This document shows positions 1 to 7,386 of a stretch of 50,718 nt of DNA, piece after piece. The DNA lies in assembly GCA_937895935.1 (NCBI GenBank), contig CALBKX010000055.1, forward strand, positions 1 through 50,718, written 5' to 3'. The position numbers were made by a program, and so were the translations under genes. Positions within the stretch are counted from its first letter, which is position 1. Each line of letters starts with the position of its first letter. Below the pieces are notes generated by a model. That model saw nothing but the letters and a program-made list of their open reading frames with translations, was not told where the DNA came from and ran no database searches. The DNA is from an uncultured Clostridia bacterium. Its GTDB lineage: Bacteria; Bacillota; Clostridia; Christensenellales; UBA1242.

Positions 1-120
1 CCTTAGGAGGTCGGGGGTATATCCTTTACCTATGAGAACATAAAAATATTTAATTAGAGTAAATTTTTAATACATAGCATTATTATTTTAGTTATTTATA
101 TTTTTTTTGTCAATATTTCA

Positions 121-149
121 TTGACATTTTTATTTTAGTATGGTATATT
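121..149 (+). promoter_or_regulatory. Sigma-A-type promoter of rplJ-rplL
   Basis: A perfect TTGACA -35 box (121-126) and a TATATT -10 box (144-149) are separated by 17 nt. Transcription should start near 156, just before the L10 leader. It is the strongest consensus promoter in the left part of the window, as expected for ribosomal protein genes. Confidence 0.8.
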
Positions 150-158
150 GATAGACGT

Positions 159-256
159 AAATTTAATAAATGTCCTTTTCCAAAGACAGCAAGTGGAATA
201 ATTTCCGTAAACGTTAATGTGCTTGCCGAGGTTAAGTTTAATAAATGGTTTTTAAA
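159..256 (+). ncRNA. L10 ribosomal protein leader
   Basis: The untranslated leader carries the conserved strings of the L10 leader family: AGACAGCAAGTGG near 184-196 and CTTGCCGAGGTTAAG near 222-236. In other Firmicutes and in E. coli this RNA binds the L10(L12) complex and represses its own operon. Here it runs directly into an intrinsic terminator, so feedback probably works by premature termination. This is read from motif recall and position; a covariance-model search would settle it. Confidence 0.8.
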
Positions 257-295
257 GCCTTTTGTAACTTTCTCGGCTACAAAAGGCATTTTTTG
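257..295 (+). terminator. Attenuator terminator of the L10 leader
   Basis: A perfect 10-bp stem (GCCTTTTGTA at 257-266, TACAAAAGGC at 278-287) is followed by a T tract, 45 nt before the rplJ start. Lying between leader and gene, it is the likely off-state of L10 autoregulation. Confidence 0.8.
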
Positions 296-339
296 TATTT
301 ACAGATATACAAACTTAAATTTAAAGGAGGCAAAATATA

Positions 340-831
340 GTGAGTGCTAATTTAGAAGCAAAAAAAGTTATTGTTGAAGAAATTAAAGAAAAAATCAACA
401 AAGCTGTATCACTTACTTTTGTGGATTACCGTGGTTTAACTGTTGAAGAAGACACTAAAATGCGTGCTGAATTAAGAAAAGCTGATGTTGAATACAAAGT
501 ATACAAAAATAGATTACTTTTAAAAGCATTAGAAGAACTTGGTATGACTGGCTATAACGATATTTTAGAAGGCACAACTGCTGTTGCATTTGGTATGCAT
601 GATGAAGTTAGTGCACCTAAAATTCTTGTTAAAACTGCTGAAGATACTAAAAAAATGCAAATCAAAGGCGGCATTTTAAATGGTGCAAGAATTGATGTTA
701 AAATGGTTGAACAACTTGCAAAAATCCCTTCAAAAGAAGTGCTTATTTCAAAACTTTTATACTTATTACAAAGTCCTGTCCGCAGTGTTGCAATTGCACT
801 TAATGCTATTGCAGAAAAGCAAGGAGCTTAA
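340..831 (+). CDS. rplJ: 50S ribosomal protein L10
   Basis: L10 anchors the L7/L12 dimers to the large-subunit stalk and binds 23S rRNA. The 163-residue product has the family's usual length and its typical N-terminal region with FVDYRGLTVEE near residues 26-36, then YKVYKNRLLLKA and a central EGTTAVAFG stretch. The start is GTG at 340, chosen because AAAGGAGG lies 9 nt upstream and the translation begins MSANLEAKK. It is the first gene of a two-gene operon with rplL, 118 nt downstream. Regulation is probably by the L10 leader just upstream. Confidence 0.97.
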   Translation: MSANLEAKKVIVEEIKEKINKAVSLTFVDYRGLTVEEDTKMRAELRKADVEYKVYKNRLLLKALEELGMTGYNDILEGTTAVAFGMHDEVSAPKILVKTAEDTKKMQIKGGILNGARIDVKMVEQLAKIPSKEVLISKLLYLLQSPVRSVAIALNAIAEKQGA

Positions 832-949
832 AGTTATAAATCATTAAAAATTAAATTTTTTGAAAATTTAAACAAAAATTAATTTTGTAAAACGTTAAAA
901 TAAATTAAGAGAAAAACTCTAAAAAAAGAAAAAATATAAGGAGATAATT

Positions 950-1318
950 ATGGAATTAAAAGATATTGTTGAAGAAATTAAAACTAAAACAGTTGTTGAA
1001 ATCAACGAACTTGTTAAAATGTTAGAAGAAGAATTTGGCGTTAGCGCTGCTGCTGCAGTAGTTGCTGGTCCAGTTGCAGGTGCAGGTGCTGCCGCTGCAG
1101 AAGAAAAAACTGAATTTACAGTTGCATTAAAAGAAGTAGGAGCTAACAAAATCGCAGTTATTAAAGCTGTTAGAGAAATCACTGGTCTTGGCCTTTCAGA
1201 AGCTAAAGCATTGGTTGACGGTGCTCCATCAAACATTAAAGAAAACGTTCCAACAGAACAAGCTAAAGAAATGGAAGCTAAACTTAAAGAAGCTGGCGCT
1301 ACAGTAGAACTTAAGTAA
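950..1318 (+). CDS. rplL: 50S ribosomal protein L7/L12
   Basis: L7/L12 is the multicopy stalk protein that recruits translation GTPases. The 122-residue product shows all three parts of the family: an N-terminal dimerisation helix pair (residues 1-34, ending EEEFGVSA), an Ala/Gly-rich hinge (about 35-52), and the C-terminal domain with EKTEFTVALKEVGANKIAVIK and GLGLSEAKALVDGAP. The start ATG has AAGGAG 7 nt upstream. No simple hairpin terminator follows; the first structured sequence downstream is the repeat cluster at 1351. Confidence 0.98.
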   Translation: MELKDIVEEIKTKTVVEINELVKMLEEEFGVSAAAAVVAGPVAGAGAAAAEEKTEFTVALKEVGANKIAVIKAVREITGLGLSEAKALVDGAPSNIKENVPTEQAKEMEAKLKEAGATVELK

Positions 1319-1414
1319 TTATTTTATTAAAAATTAAAAAGTTTGTATATTATCGGAAGTTGTCGGCAAGCAGCCCGAAGGGATATTTGCCAGCAACTGA
1401 TGTTCATTCAAACA

Positions 1415-1490
1415 GTGATGCCACGATTTATCGTGGAAAGTTGCGTTTAGCAACTTGGGTTGTAAAGCAAAGCGAACAACACAACATCAC
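1415..1490. repeat. Module A cloverleaf repeat (type copy)
   Basis: An outer stem GTGATG (1415-1420) pairs with CATCAC (1485-1490). It encloses three consecutive perfect hairpins: CCACGA/TCGTGG (1421-1436), AGTTGC/GCAACT (1439-1455) and GTTGT/ACAAC (1459-1480). Almost every base belongs to a stem or short loop. Related copies are at 5434-5510, 7521-7594, 9630-9700 and 47469-47546, with compensating changes in the stems. Confidence 0.8.
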
Positions 1491-1646
1491 ATAGTTTATA
1501 TTAAGGAGTGAGAGGGAGTGGACTTGTGCTTGCACAAAAGTACACTCAAAATCACGACGCTAATATATAACATAGTTTATATTATCGGAAGTTGTCGGCA
1601 AGCAGCCCGAAGGGATATTTGCCAGCAACTGATGTTCATTCAAACA

Positions 1647-1715
1647 GGAAGTGCAAAATTTTAATTTTGCAAATGCGGTAGCATTAATTTTGAACTTGTT
1701 TCAAAATTTACTTCC
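1647..1715. repeat. GGAAGT cloverleaf repeat, copy 1
   Basis: The outer stem GGAAGT (1647-1652)/ACTTCC (1710-1715) encloses three packed hairpins: GCAAAA/TTTTGC (1653-1670), AATGC/GCATT (1672-1685) and AATTTTGAA/TTCAAAATT (1686-1708). An inverted, diverged copy is at 21569-21638. In the tandem unit it occupies the place held by module A in the preceding unit. Confidence 0.8.
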
Positions 1716-2041
1716 TATAGTTTATATTAAGGAGTGAGAGTGAGTGGACTTGTGCTTGCACAAAGGTACACTCAAAATCACGACGCTAATATATAACATA
1801 GTTTATATTTAAAGACATCAAAACATTCAAAAAAATTATGTTTTAGTCAATGCTGTTTGAAACTAGCAAAATATAAACACTTTAATCTACTATGTTTAAG
1901 GCGTTTTTTACTTTTTCTTAACTGAAAAAGAAACAAATATTACTGAAGTTGTCAAGGATTGTCGCAGAATGCGACATACACTTTAACCTTAACAACAAAG
2001 AATATTTGTTTACCATAAAAAAAGAGAAGAAAAAATAGCAA

Positions 2042-2086
2042 CAAAAAGCGAAAGTGTGTTATGTTTACCAACACTTTCGCTTTTTG
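2042..2086. terminator. Strong bidirectional hairpin terminator
   Basis: A perfect 15-16-bp stem (2042-2057 with 2071-2086) has an A tract on its 5' side and a T tract on its 3' side, so it could stop transcription from either strand. It separates the rplJL/repeat region from the minus-strand restriction-modification genes. Confidence 0.75.
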
Positions 2087-2110
2087 TATTCTTTAATTTA
2101 GTTTATAAGT

Positions 2111-2166
2111 GTGTGCTTGTCTTCGGTGGAGCGTAGCGACACCGACTTGTATCAAGACAAGCACAC
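2111..2166. repeat. Long stem with nested hairpins
   Basis: A perfect 12-bp outer stem (GTGTGCTTGTCT at 2111-2122, AGACAAGCACAC at 2155-2166) encloses a TCGGTG/CACCGA hairpin and a small CTTG/CAAG hairpin. There is no T tract, so it is not an ordinary terminator, though it ends 15 nt from the stop codon of the endonuclease gene. It shares the hairpins-inside-a-stem style of the other intergenic elements. Confidence 0.6.
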
Positions 2167-2181
2167 GTTTAAATGCCATAC

Positions 2182-2928
2182 TTAAAAATTATCAAATCCT
2201 TCATAGGTTTTAAATGCCAATAAATACAAAGATTTTAGAAGATTTTTATCCTTTTGTTTAAGTTCTTGGAATACAGTATCTTTTTCTCTTTTATTTGCTA
2301 TTGTTTTGTTTACAATTTTCGTTATAATTTCAGGCAAAACTTTACATAGTTTAGCAAATGCATCTTTTTCCCCAGTAACTATTTCATAGAATTTATCAAT
2401 AGATATTCTTCTAATTCTTTCATTCTCAACTTTTTGTCCATTCATCGTTCTTTGCCATTTTATATTTTGACTACTTTTAGCAATGACCTCAACTAAAGCA
2501 CAAATGCAATCCGATTCTTTTAATGCTTGATTTTGCAAGTTGATATAAACACTATCAGCACCACCTTTATTCATTGTATTATGTTTATTTTTTAATTCTA
2601 CATAATATTTTTGAGTTCCATCATTAAAAATGATATCAAAACCTTTTTGTGGAACTTCACAGTTCCTTATATATTTGAATATTTTTTGATGGAAATAACC
2701 AATAGCATTTGTATTGCTTTTATCTCTTTGTCTAGCGATTTCTTCATTTAGAATTGTTTTTATTTTCTTATTATAAACAATAGAGTCGAATGTTAATTTT
2801 ATTGGATCAATAATATTTTCGTTAAATCTTTCTAGATTGATGCCTTTAAGAGTTTCTCTATACTCATCCAAAGTTTCCTTAATATGATTTTCCAAATCAC
2901 TATCACTAATAAAATTCAAATATGCCAT
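2182..2928 (-). CDS. Type II restriction endonuclease, Eco47II-like
   Basis: The 248-residue product is probably the endonuclease partner of the adjacent cytosine methyltransferase. A PD-(D/E)xK-type core is visible: Asp98 in GFDIIFNDG, then Glu111 and Lys113 in YYVELKNKHNTMN, a string I associate with the Eco47II/Sau96I group that cuts GGNCC-type sites. The ATG immediately follows the methyltransferase stop codon, and its ribosome binding site (AAGGAGAT) lies inside the last codons of that gene, so the two are translationally coupled with methylase first, the safe order. Family placement is good; the recognition site is an inference from the family. Confidence 0.75.
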   Translation of the reverse strand: MAYLNFISDSDLENHIKETLDEYRETLKGINLERFNENIIDPIKLTFDSIVYNKKIKTILNEEIARQRDKSNTNAIGYFHQKIFKYIRNCEVPQKGFDIIFNDGTQKYYVELKNKHNTMNKGGADSVYINLQNQALKESDCICALVEVIAKSSQNIKWQRTMNGQKVENERIRRISIDKFYEIVTGEKDAFAKLCKVLPEIITKIVNKTIANKREKDTVFQELKQKDKNLLKSLYLLAFKTYEGFDNF

Positions 2929-4137
2929 TTATTTTATCTCCTTTAGTACTTTTATAATTGATAAACCAATTTCTTTTGCTAAATTAACAGGTACAGCATT
3001 CCCAATCTGTTTATATTTACTATTTAAACTGCCAGTAAATTGCCATGAGTCAGGGAATGATTGTATTCTAGCACTTTCTCTTATAGTAAAAGGTCTTGTT
3101 TCATCTGGATGACATCTATCTGTTTGTTTCATACAAGGAGAACACAAAATTGTTAAACTTGGTTCATCCCATGAAATTCTTCTAGCCATTCCCGTTTTAC
3201 CACCACCAAGATTATAAGATCCTTTCATATATGCTCTTGCAACATCTTCAGGTAAATCTCTCCAACATCCACCTGGGGGAACTAAATCAAACACTTCTTT
3301 TTTGCTTTGTGGATATGATGCACCTTCTGATTTTGGAACATTTTTTAAAGCATCTCTCAAAACAGGTTTGTATTCATAAGGTGTAGGATATTCGAATTCA
3401 ACTGGAATATCATTTCTAATGCCAACTATAACTATTCTTTCTCGTTTTTCTGCAACTCCATAATCCCAAGCATTTAATACTTTATATTGAACACGATAAC
3501 CGATTTCTTCGAAAACATTTATCATGGTTTGTAATGTTTTTCCACCATCATGACTAACAAGCCCTTTAACATTTTCAGCTAAAAACATTTTTGGTTTTAA
3601 TTGTTTTAGTATTTTTGCATAATAATAAAACATTGTACCCCTTACATCATTTAGTCCTAATCTTTTACCTGCATAGCTAAATGATTGACAAGGATATCCG
3701 CCAGACAATAAATCCAATTCGCCTTCTTTAATATTTAACATTTTTAATAAATCTTGTTCTGCTAAATTTTCAACAGAGTCGCAAATTATATTCCAATCTG
3801 GCCTATTAGTTTTAAGTGTATTACAAGAATCTTTATCAAAATCATTTGACAATAAGTTGCTAAAACCTGCTTGTTCTAATCCAAGAGCTAGACCACCAGC
3901 ACCTGCAAATAATTCAACATGTGTAAAAGTATTTTTATAGGTATCAACATTAAGAAGTTTATTTGCGTCAATACTAAAATTTATAACAATAGAACGAAGA
4001 TTCTCATAGTTTGGTTTTGATTTTCCAGACAACCAATCACTAACTTGAGCTTGTGTTGCATTTATGCTTTTTGCAAAACTCGTTTGGTTTAATCCGTTGT
4101 CATGTATAGTCTTTTGTAGTAGCTGTGCTAATTCCAT
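2929..4137 (-). CDS. DNA (cytosine-5) methyltransferase with N-terminal HTH
   Basis: The enzyme methylates cytosine C5 to protect host DNA from the neighbouring endonuclease. In the 402 residues I see motif I (VELFAGAGGLALGLEQAG, about 74-91), motif IV with catalytic Cys150 (GGYPCQSFS), motif VI (ENV, 188-190), motif VIII as EKRERIVIVGI (230-240; the usual Gln is Glu), and motif X (QIGNAVPVNLAKEIG). The target-recognition region holds GGGKTGMARRISWDEPSLT. Residues 1-60 form an XRE-type helix-turn-helix (QTSFAKSINATQAQVSDWLSG), as in methyltransferases that repress their own operon. An 18-bp palindrome lies upstream. The start follows GGGGTG and an extended -10 promoter. Confidence 0.95.
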   Translation of the reverse strand: MELAQLLQKTIHDNGLNQTSFAKSINATQAQVSDWLSGKSKPNYENLRSIVINFSIDANKLLNVDTYKNTFTHVELFAGAGGLALGLEQAGFSNLLSNDFDKDSCNTLKTNRPDWNIICDSVENLAEQDLLKMLNIKEGELDLLSGGYPCQSFSYAGKRLGLNDVRGTMFYYYAKILKQLKPKMFLAENVKGLVSHDGGKTLQTMINVFEEIGYRVQYKVLNAWDYGVAEKRERIVIVGIRNDIPVEFEYPTPYEYKPVLRDALKNVPKSEGASYPQSKKEVFDLVPPGGCWRDLPEDVARAYMKGSYNLGGGKTGMARRISWDEPSLTILCSPCMKQTDRCHPDETRPFTIRESARIQSFPDSWQFTGSLNSKYKQIGNAVPVNLAKEIGLSIIKVLKEIK

Positions 4138-4165
4138 TTTTACACCCCGTATATTTTGTTAACTT

Positions 4166-4174
4166 ATTATAGCA
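4166..4174 (-). promoter_or_regulatory. Extended -10 promoter of the methyltransferase gene
   Basis: Read on the minus strand, TGCTATAAT (4174-4166) is a consensus extended -10 element about 30 nt upstream of the methyltransferase ATG. The -35 region is poor, which extended -10 promoters tolerate. It allows the methylase-endonuclease pair to be transcribed independently of the HEPN gene upstream. Confidence 0.6.
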
Positions 4175-4199
4175 TAAAAATTTTGAAAGTGTATCAATT

Positions 4200-4217
4200 T
4201 TATCGGAATTCCTATAA
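4200..4217. promoter_or_regulatory. Palindrome, candidate operator for the HTH-methyltransferase
   Basis: TTATCGGAATTCCTATAA is an 18-bp palindrome with a single mismatched pair. It lies about 25 bp upstream of the -10 element of the methyltransferase gene and overlaps the stop codon of the HEPN gene. Methyltransferases with an N-terminal HTH usually bind such a site to control the operon; the assignment is an inference from position and symmetry. Confidence 0.4.
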
Positions 4218-5123
4218 TTTTTTTGATAATATTTTTTGAAATTCCTTTAATTTGTTCTCATCTTGTAATATTTCCAAATGTGGGATCTCAAAAACATCCA
4301 AAAATCCAATTTTTTTTAATTCTTCAATTTGTTTAATAATATTTATATTTGCTTCACACCACATATTTAAATCAAGCAAAGCATTTATTTTTATACATGA
4401 ATCTTGTCTGTTCTGCAAACCTTCATATGAGTTTATTCCATTTTCCATGATAACGGCATATCTCTGTTTTTCTTGATCTGACATTATTTTAATGTCATCA
4501 ACGCTTTGTAAAGGGTATCGTTCTATAATTTTATCATACTCATAACCAAACATTTTTGCATTTCTTCGGTCTCGTTCTTCAGTATCAAATTCCTTAAAAA
4601 CATGTTTTCCTTCTTCTGAAAGTTGATAAGAATGAAATGTGGAATTTGGATATTTAATTTTGTTTGCATCTGTTTCTAATGTTGCATTTAATCTATTTAC
4701 CAATCTAAACAATTCTTTATCGTGTGGCACAAAATCAATAGTTATAATATCGGGCAACACCACAGCACATATTTCTCTCACATGAAGCAATTCATTTTTT
4801 TTATCTTGAATTTCTTCTTCCAGTGTATTGTATATTCTTGGTTTATAGTCATCATCTTTATGTGCTGATTTTTTATTTCTTTCATAATAAATTTTATCTA
4901 TAATTTTATCGTTCTGTCTTATATTTTTCCTTTTTGTAGTGGTATTGAATAATTCATCTAATACATTTACTAAGTTGATATAAAATATCTGTCTTAATTT
5001 ATCAGTCTTTTCTCTTAAATCCAAATTAGACAATTCCAAAATATTATTAGAGATATATAAAAAGCTATCAATACATTTTTTGGCTGTTATTAAAAAATTT
5101 GCATTTTCCCATTTATTCTTCAT
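4212..5123 (-). CDS. HEPN-motif protein next to the restriction-modification genes
   Basis: I do not recognise the full-length family of this 303-residue protein. Its N-terminal third is helical and contains YYERNKKSAHKDDD, in which Arg82-Asn83-x4-His88 fits the RNx(4-6)H signature of HEPN ribonuclease domains, common in abortive-infection and toxin proteins. The rest is charged and largely helical with no membrane segment. ATG is preceded by AAAGGA. The gene is co-directional with the methyltransferase and endonuclease and ends 74 nt before them, so all three may act as one defence island. Nuclease activity is inferred only from the motif and context. Confidence 0.6.
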   Translation of the reverse strand: MKNKWENANFLITAKKCIDSFLYISNNILELSNLDLREKTDKLRQIFYINLVNVLDELFNTTTKRKNIRQNDKIIDKIYYERNKKSAHKDDDYKPRIYNTLEEEIQDKKNELLHVREICAVVLPDIITIDFVPHDKELFRLVNRLNATLETDANKIKYPNSTFHSYQLSEEGKHVFKEFDTEERDRRNAKMFGYEYDKIIERYPLQSVDDIKIMSDQEKQRYAVIMENGINSYEGLQNRQDSCIKINALLDLNMWCEANINIIKQIEELKKIGFLDVFEIPHLEILQDENKLKEFQKILSKKL

Positions 5124-5430
5124 GATTTAATTCCTTTATTATTGTTTGTACAGCAACATTATAACATAAAATAAAAAATCTTTGTATAAAAAATATGCAA
5201 AGAATAAATCTCTGCATATTATTTTGCTAGTTTCAAAACTGCCAACCCTTAATGTCTTTTTTTTATAAGATAGATAAAAAGAGTATTTTATATTTGTTAT
5301 AAAAAAATATTTATATTTGTAATAAAAAATATAACAATAAAAAATACTTTTTTATTTAACTAAAAGTGATAAATAATTATTTGTATTCAATTTACTTGAA
5401 TTTTTTAATAAATATGTTAAAATAGATATT

Positions 5431-5740
5431 ATCTGATGTTGTGTTGTTCACTTTGCTTTATAGCCCAAGTTGCTAGACGTAACTTTAATATATCTTGTTG
5501 CATCACAATTTGAATACAAACTATGTGATGTTAAAATTTGAACGAGTCAAATTTTAAATTGCTAACGTAACCCCTTGATAAATTAAGGATCATAGTTTGA
5601 ATATTAATTAATATATATGCGTCACGATTTTAAGTGTTAGTTTATACAAGCATAAGAACACTTTCTCTCGTTCCTTGTATATAACCATCAGTTTTGCTTG
5701 AATATACCTTCGGTGCACTCAAACAGAACTTTCGATAATA
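5431..5740. repeat. Intergenic repeat cluster (modules A, A variant, C, B, inverted)
   Basis: This gap of about 650 nt between the HEPN gene and proB holds a reversed set of the modules seen at 1.35 kb. It has a module A copy from 5434 (GATGTTGTGTTGTTC...GCATCAC), then a second A variant with AAAATTTG/CAAATTTT and CCTTGAT/ATTAAGG-type hairpins, then module C (AAGTGTTAG...AACACTT), then module B (ATCAGTTTTGCTTGAATATACC...CGAT). The 5124-5430 stretch is plain AT-rich sequence in which I see nothing else. Confidence 0.75.
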
Positions 5741-5773
5741 ATAATAAAATAGAATAAAAATAAAGGGAATAAA

Positions 5774-6568
5774 ATGAAAAGAGATTTTACAAATGTAAAA
5801 AGAATAGTTGTAAAAATAGGCTCAAGCAGTTTAACCTATGAAAAGACTCACAAAATTAATATTTTCAGAATAGACAGACTGGCTTTAGAAATTGCCGACA
5901 TAATCAACAGTGGAGTTGAGGTTATTTTAGTTTCATCTGGAGCTATCGCTTCAGGAATGGCAAAATTAAATGTTGATAAAAAACCAAGTATGTTAGCAAA
6001 AAAACAAGCTCTAGCAAGTGTTGGACAAAATAGTTTAATGGAAATATACAACAAGTGTTTTTCAAATTATGGCTATTATGTTGGACAACTTTTACTTACA
6101 AAATATGTAATCGACCACGATCAGATGTATCAAAATGCTCAAAATTGTATTAATGAAATTTTAAAAATGGGAATTATTCCTATTATTAATGAAAATGATG
6201 TTATTTCAGTAGATGAAATTAAACTAGGCGATAACGATAATCTTTCATCAATAGTTGCAAGATTAGTCAATGCTGATCTTTTGATTCTTTTAAGCGATAT
6301 TGATGGACTTTTTGATAAAGACCCTAAAAAATATCCTGACGCTAAAAAAATTGATAATGTAACTGATTTAAACGATTTAAAAAGTATTGAAAATACTGAT
6401 AATAAATCGGACTTAGGAACTGGGGGAATTAAAACTAAAATAAAAGCTTGCATTGACGCCACAAAAGCCGGAATAGATTGTGTAATTGCAAATAGTAAAG
6501 ATATACACATATTAAAAAAGATATTAGATAATAAACCAGTAGGGACATACATTAAGGCAAAAAATTAA
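5774..6568 (+). CDS. proB: Glutamate 5-kinase, short form without PUA domain
   Basis: ProB phosphorylates glutamate with ATP in the first step of proline synthesis. The 264-residue product is an amino-acid kinase fold: KIGSSSLT near the N terminus, the substrate loop ILVSSGAIASG, GIIPIINENDVIS, GDNDNLSSIVARLVNADLLILLSDIDGLFDKDP, and GTGGIKTKIKACIDATKAGID. It lacks the about 100-residue C-terminal PUA domain of the E. coli enzyme, as do many Firmicutes homologs. ATG follows AAAGGGAATAAA. The usual partner proA is not adjacent, so the gene stands alone between a repeat cluster and the candidate origin. Confidence 0.93.
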   Translation: MKRDFTNVKRIVVKIGSSSLTYEKTHKINIFRIDRLALEIADIINSGVEVILVSSGAIASGMAKLNVDKKPSMLAKKQALASVGQNSLMEIYNKCFSNYGYYVGQLLLTKYVIDHDQMYQNAQNCINEILKMGIIPIINENDVISVDEIKLGDNDNLSSIVARLVNADLLILLSDIDGLFDKDPKKYPDAKKIDNVTDLNDLKSIENTDNKSDLGTGGIKTKIKACIDATKAGIDCVIANSKDIHILKKILDNKPVGTYIKAKN

Positions 6569-6672
6569 ACCTTAAAGTCAAAGTGATGGAATTAGAAAAA
6601 TATAAATAGGCAATAAGGTAGCATTTTATATAAACAAAGAAAACATAAAAGAAATAATTTTTTAGTACAAAT

Positions 6673-6712
6673 GAGGCAAAATTTAAGTAATACTTAGTTT
6701 TTGTCTTTTTTA
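6673..6712 (+). terminator. Rho-independent terminator after proB
   Basis: GAGGCAAAATTTAAGTA pairs imperfectly (including G-T pairs) with TACTTAGTTTTTGTC and is followed by a run of T. It lies about 105 nt after the proB stop and would close its transcript before the DnaA-box region. Confidence 0.6.
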
Positions 6713-6829
6713 TAAAACTATAAAAAAACAGAAAATAATTAAACTGTTTTAATTAGGTACCTTCAATAAAATTAAAAGAGTTATTTTTTAAATTGTTCAG
6801 GATTAATAATATTTATTTTAATAGTGTGT

Positions 6830-7158
6830 TTTCCCTTGAAACATAATAAATACAATATATATTATTAGATATTATTAATAATATTATAGGATGTGAAAAA
6901 GTGGAATAGTTAATAAAAACACAAAATGTGCTATATTTAAAATTTATAATGTTTAAAATATACTATATATTGTATAATATTTTGTGTATAAATATGTGGA
7001 TAGGAATGGTCTAGTTATACACAATTCCACGTTTTATGTCATTTTTCGCTAATTTTCCCTAAATAAATTTATGATAATTTTTTTTTAGTATTTAATATGA
7101 TTTTAATATCACATAAGTTATCCACAAAGTAACATTGATGTGTAAAAAGTTATTCACA
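6830..7158. other. Candidate chromosomal origin (DnaA-box cluster with AT-rich region)
   Basis: Five matches to TTATNCACA or one-base variants lie within 176 bp: TGTGTATAA (6983-6991, minus), TGTGGATAG (6995-7003, minus), TTATACACA (7015-7023), TTATCCACA (7118-7126, perfect consensus) and TTATTCACA (7150-7158). Immediately left is a very AT-rich block (about 6840-6980, runs of ATTATTAATAATATTATA) that could unwind. I saw no comparable cluster upstream of dnaA, dnaN or rpmH. Against it, rplJ-rplL to the left would face the fork head-on. Confidence 0.6.
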
Positions 7159-7161
7159 AGC

Positions 7162-7255
7162 GATGTAAATGTTTGCTTTCACTTTGAGCTTCGTTCCAGT
7201 CCACCAATTGACGGACTGTCACTACGTAAAATCGTTCAAGCAAATCATTTACATC
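7162..7255. repeat. Family D palindromic repeat, copy 1
   Basis: Ends GATGTAAATG...CATTTACATC form a 10-bp terminal inverted repeat, extended by TTTGCTT/AAGCAAA. The middle carries an AGTCC/GGACT hairpin. It begins four bases after the last DnaA box. The short open frames that cross it are repeat-derived, not genes. Confidence 0.85.
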
Positions 7256-7268
7256 GCAGAGGAGATAG

Positions 7269-7354
7269 GCCACTTGGCGAAGAGGTGTCTTCGAAGTTTT
7301 TCCCTCCCCCTGCCAAGGGGAGGTGGCAGTCAATTTTTGACTGACGGAGAGGTT
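7269..7354. repeat. Family E repeat, copy 1
   Basis: The element runs from GCCACTTGGCGAAGAGG to GACGGAGAGGTTT and contains three hairpins: CGAAGA/TCTTCG, CCTCCCC/GGGGAGG and CAGTCAA/TTGACTG. GCCAC at its start can pair with GTGGC inside. It lies between two family D copies. Confidence 0.8.
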
Positions 7355-7386
7355 TTTGTGTTAATATTTGCTATCACTTTGCAATC

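Larger units (their letters stand above)
1351..1805. repeat. Tandem pair of composite A/B/C structured repeats
   Basis: Two composite units of about 225 nt follow each other (about 1351-1577 and 1578-1805). Each begins with TATCGGAAGTTGTCGGCAAG, a long interrupted hairpin ending CAGCAACTGATG (module B). Then comes a multi-hairpin module that differs between the two units (1415-1490 versus 1647-1715). Each ends with a GAGTGG...CTTGTGC-TTGC-ACAA...CACTC hairpin (module C) bounded by ATAGTTTATATT. The same modules recur at 5.4, 7.5, 9.6, 34.0, 42.0 and 47.3 kb. No coding potential is seen. Confidence 0.85.

Noticed and set aside
1..46. G-rich fragment at the left edge
   Set aside because: It is richer in G than its surroundings and could be the end of an upstream gene or RNA, but I could match it to no protein tail, tRNA or rRNA end.
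919..1236. Minus-strand open frame over rplL
   Set aside because: It is antisense to the Ala-rich rplL coding sequence, which keeps the opposite frame open by composition.
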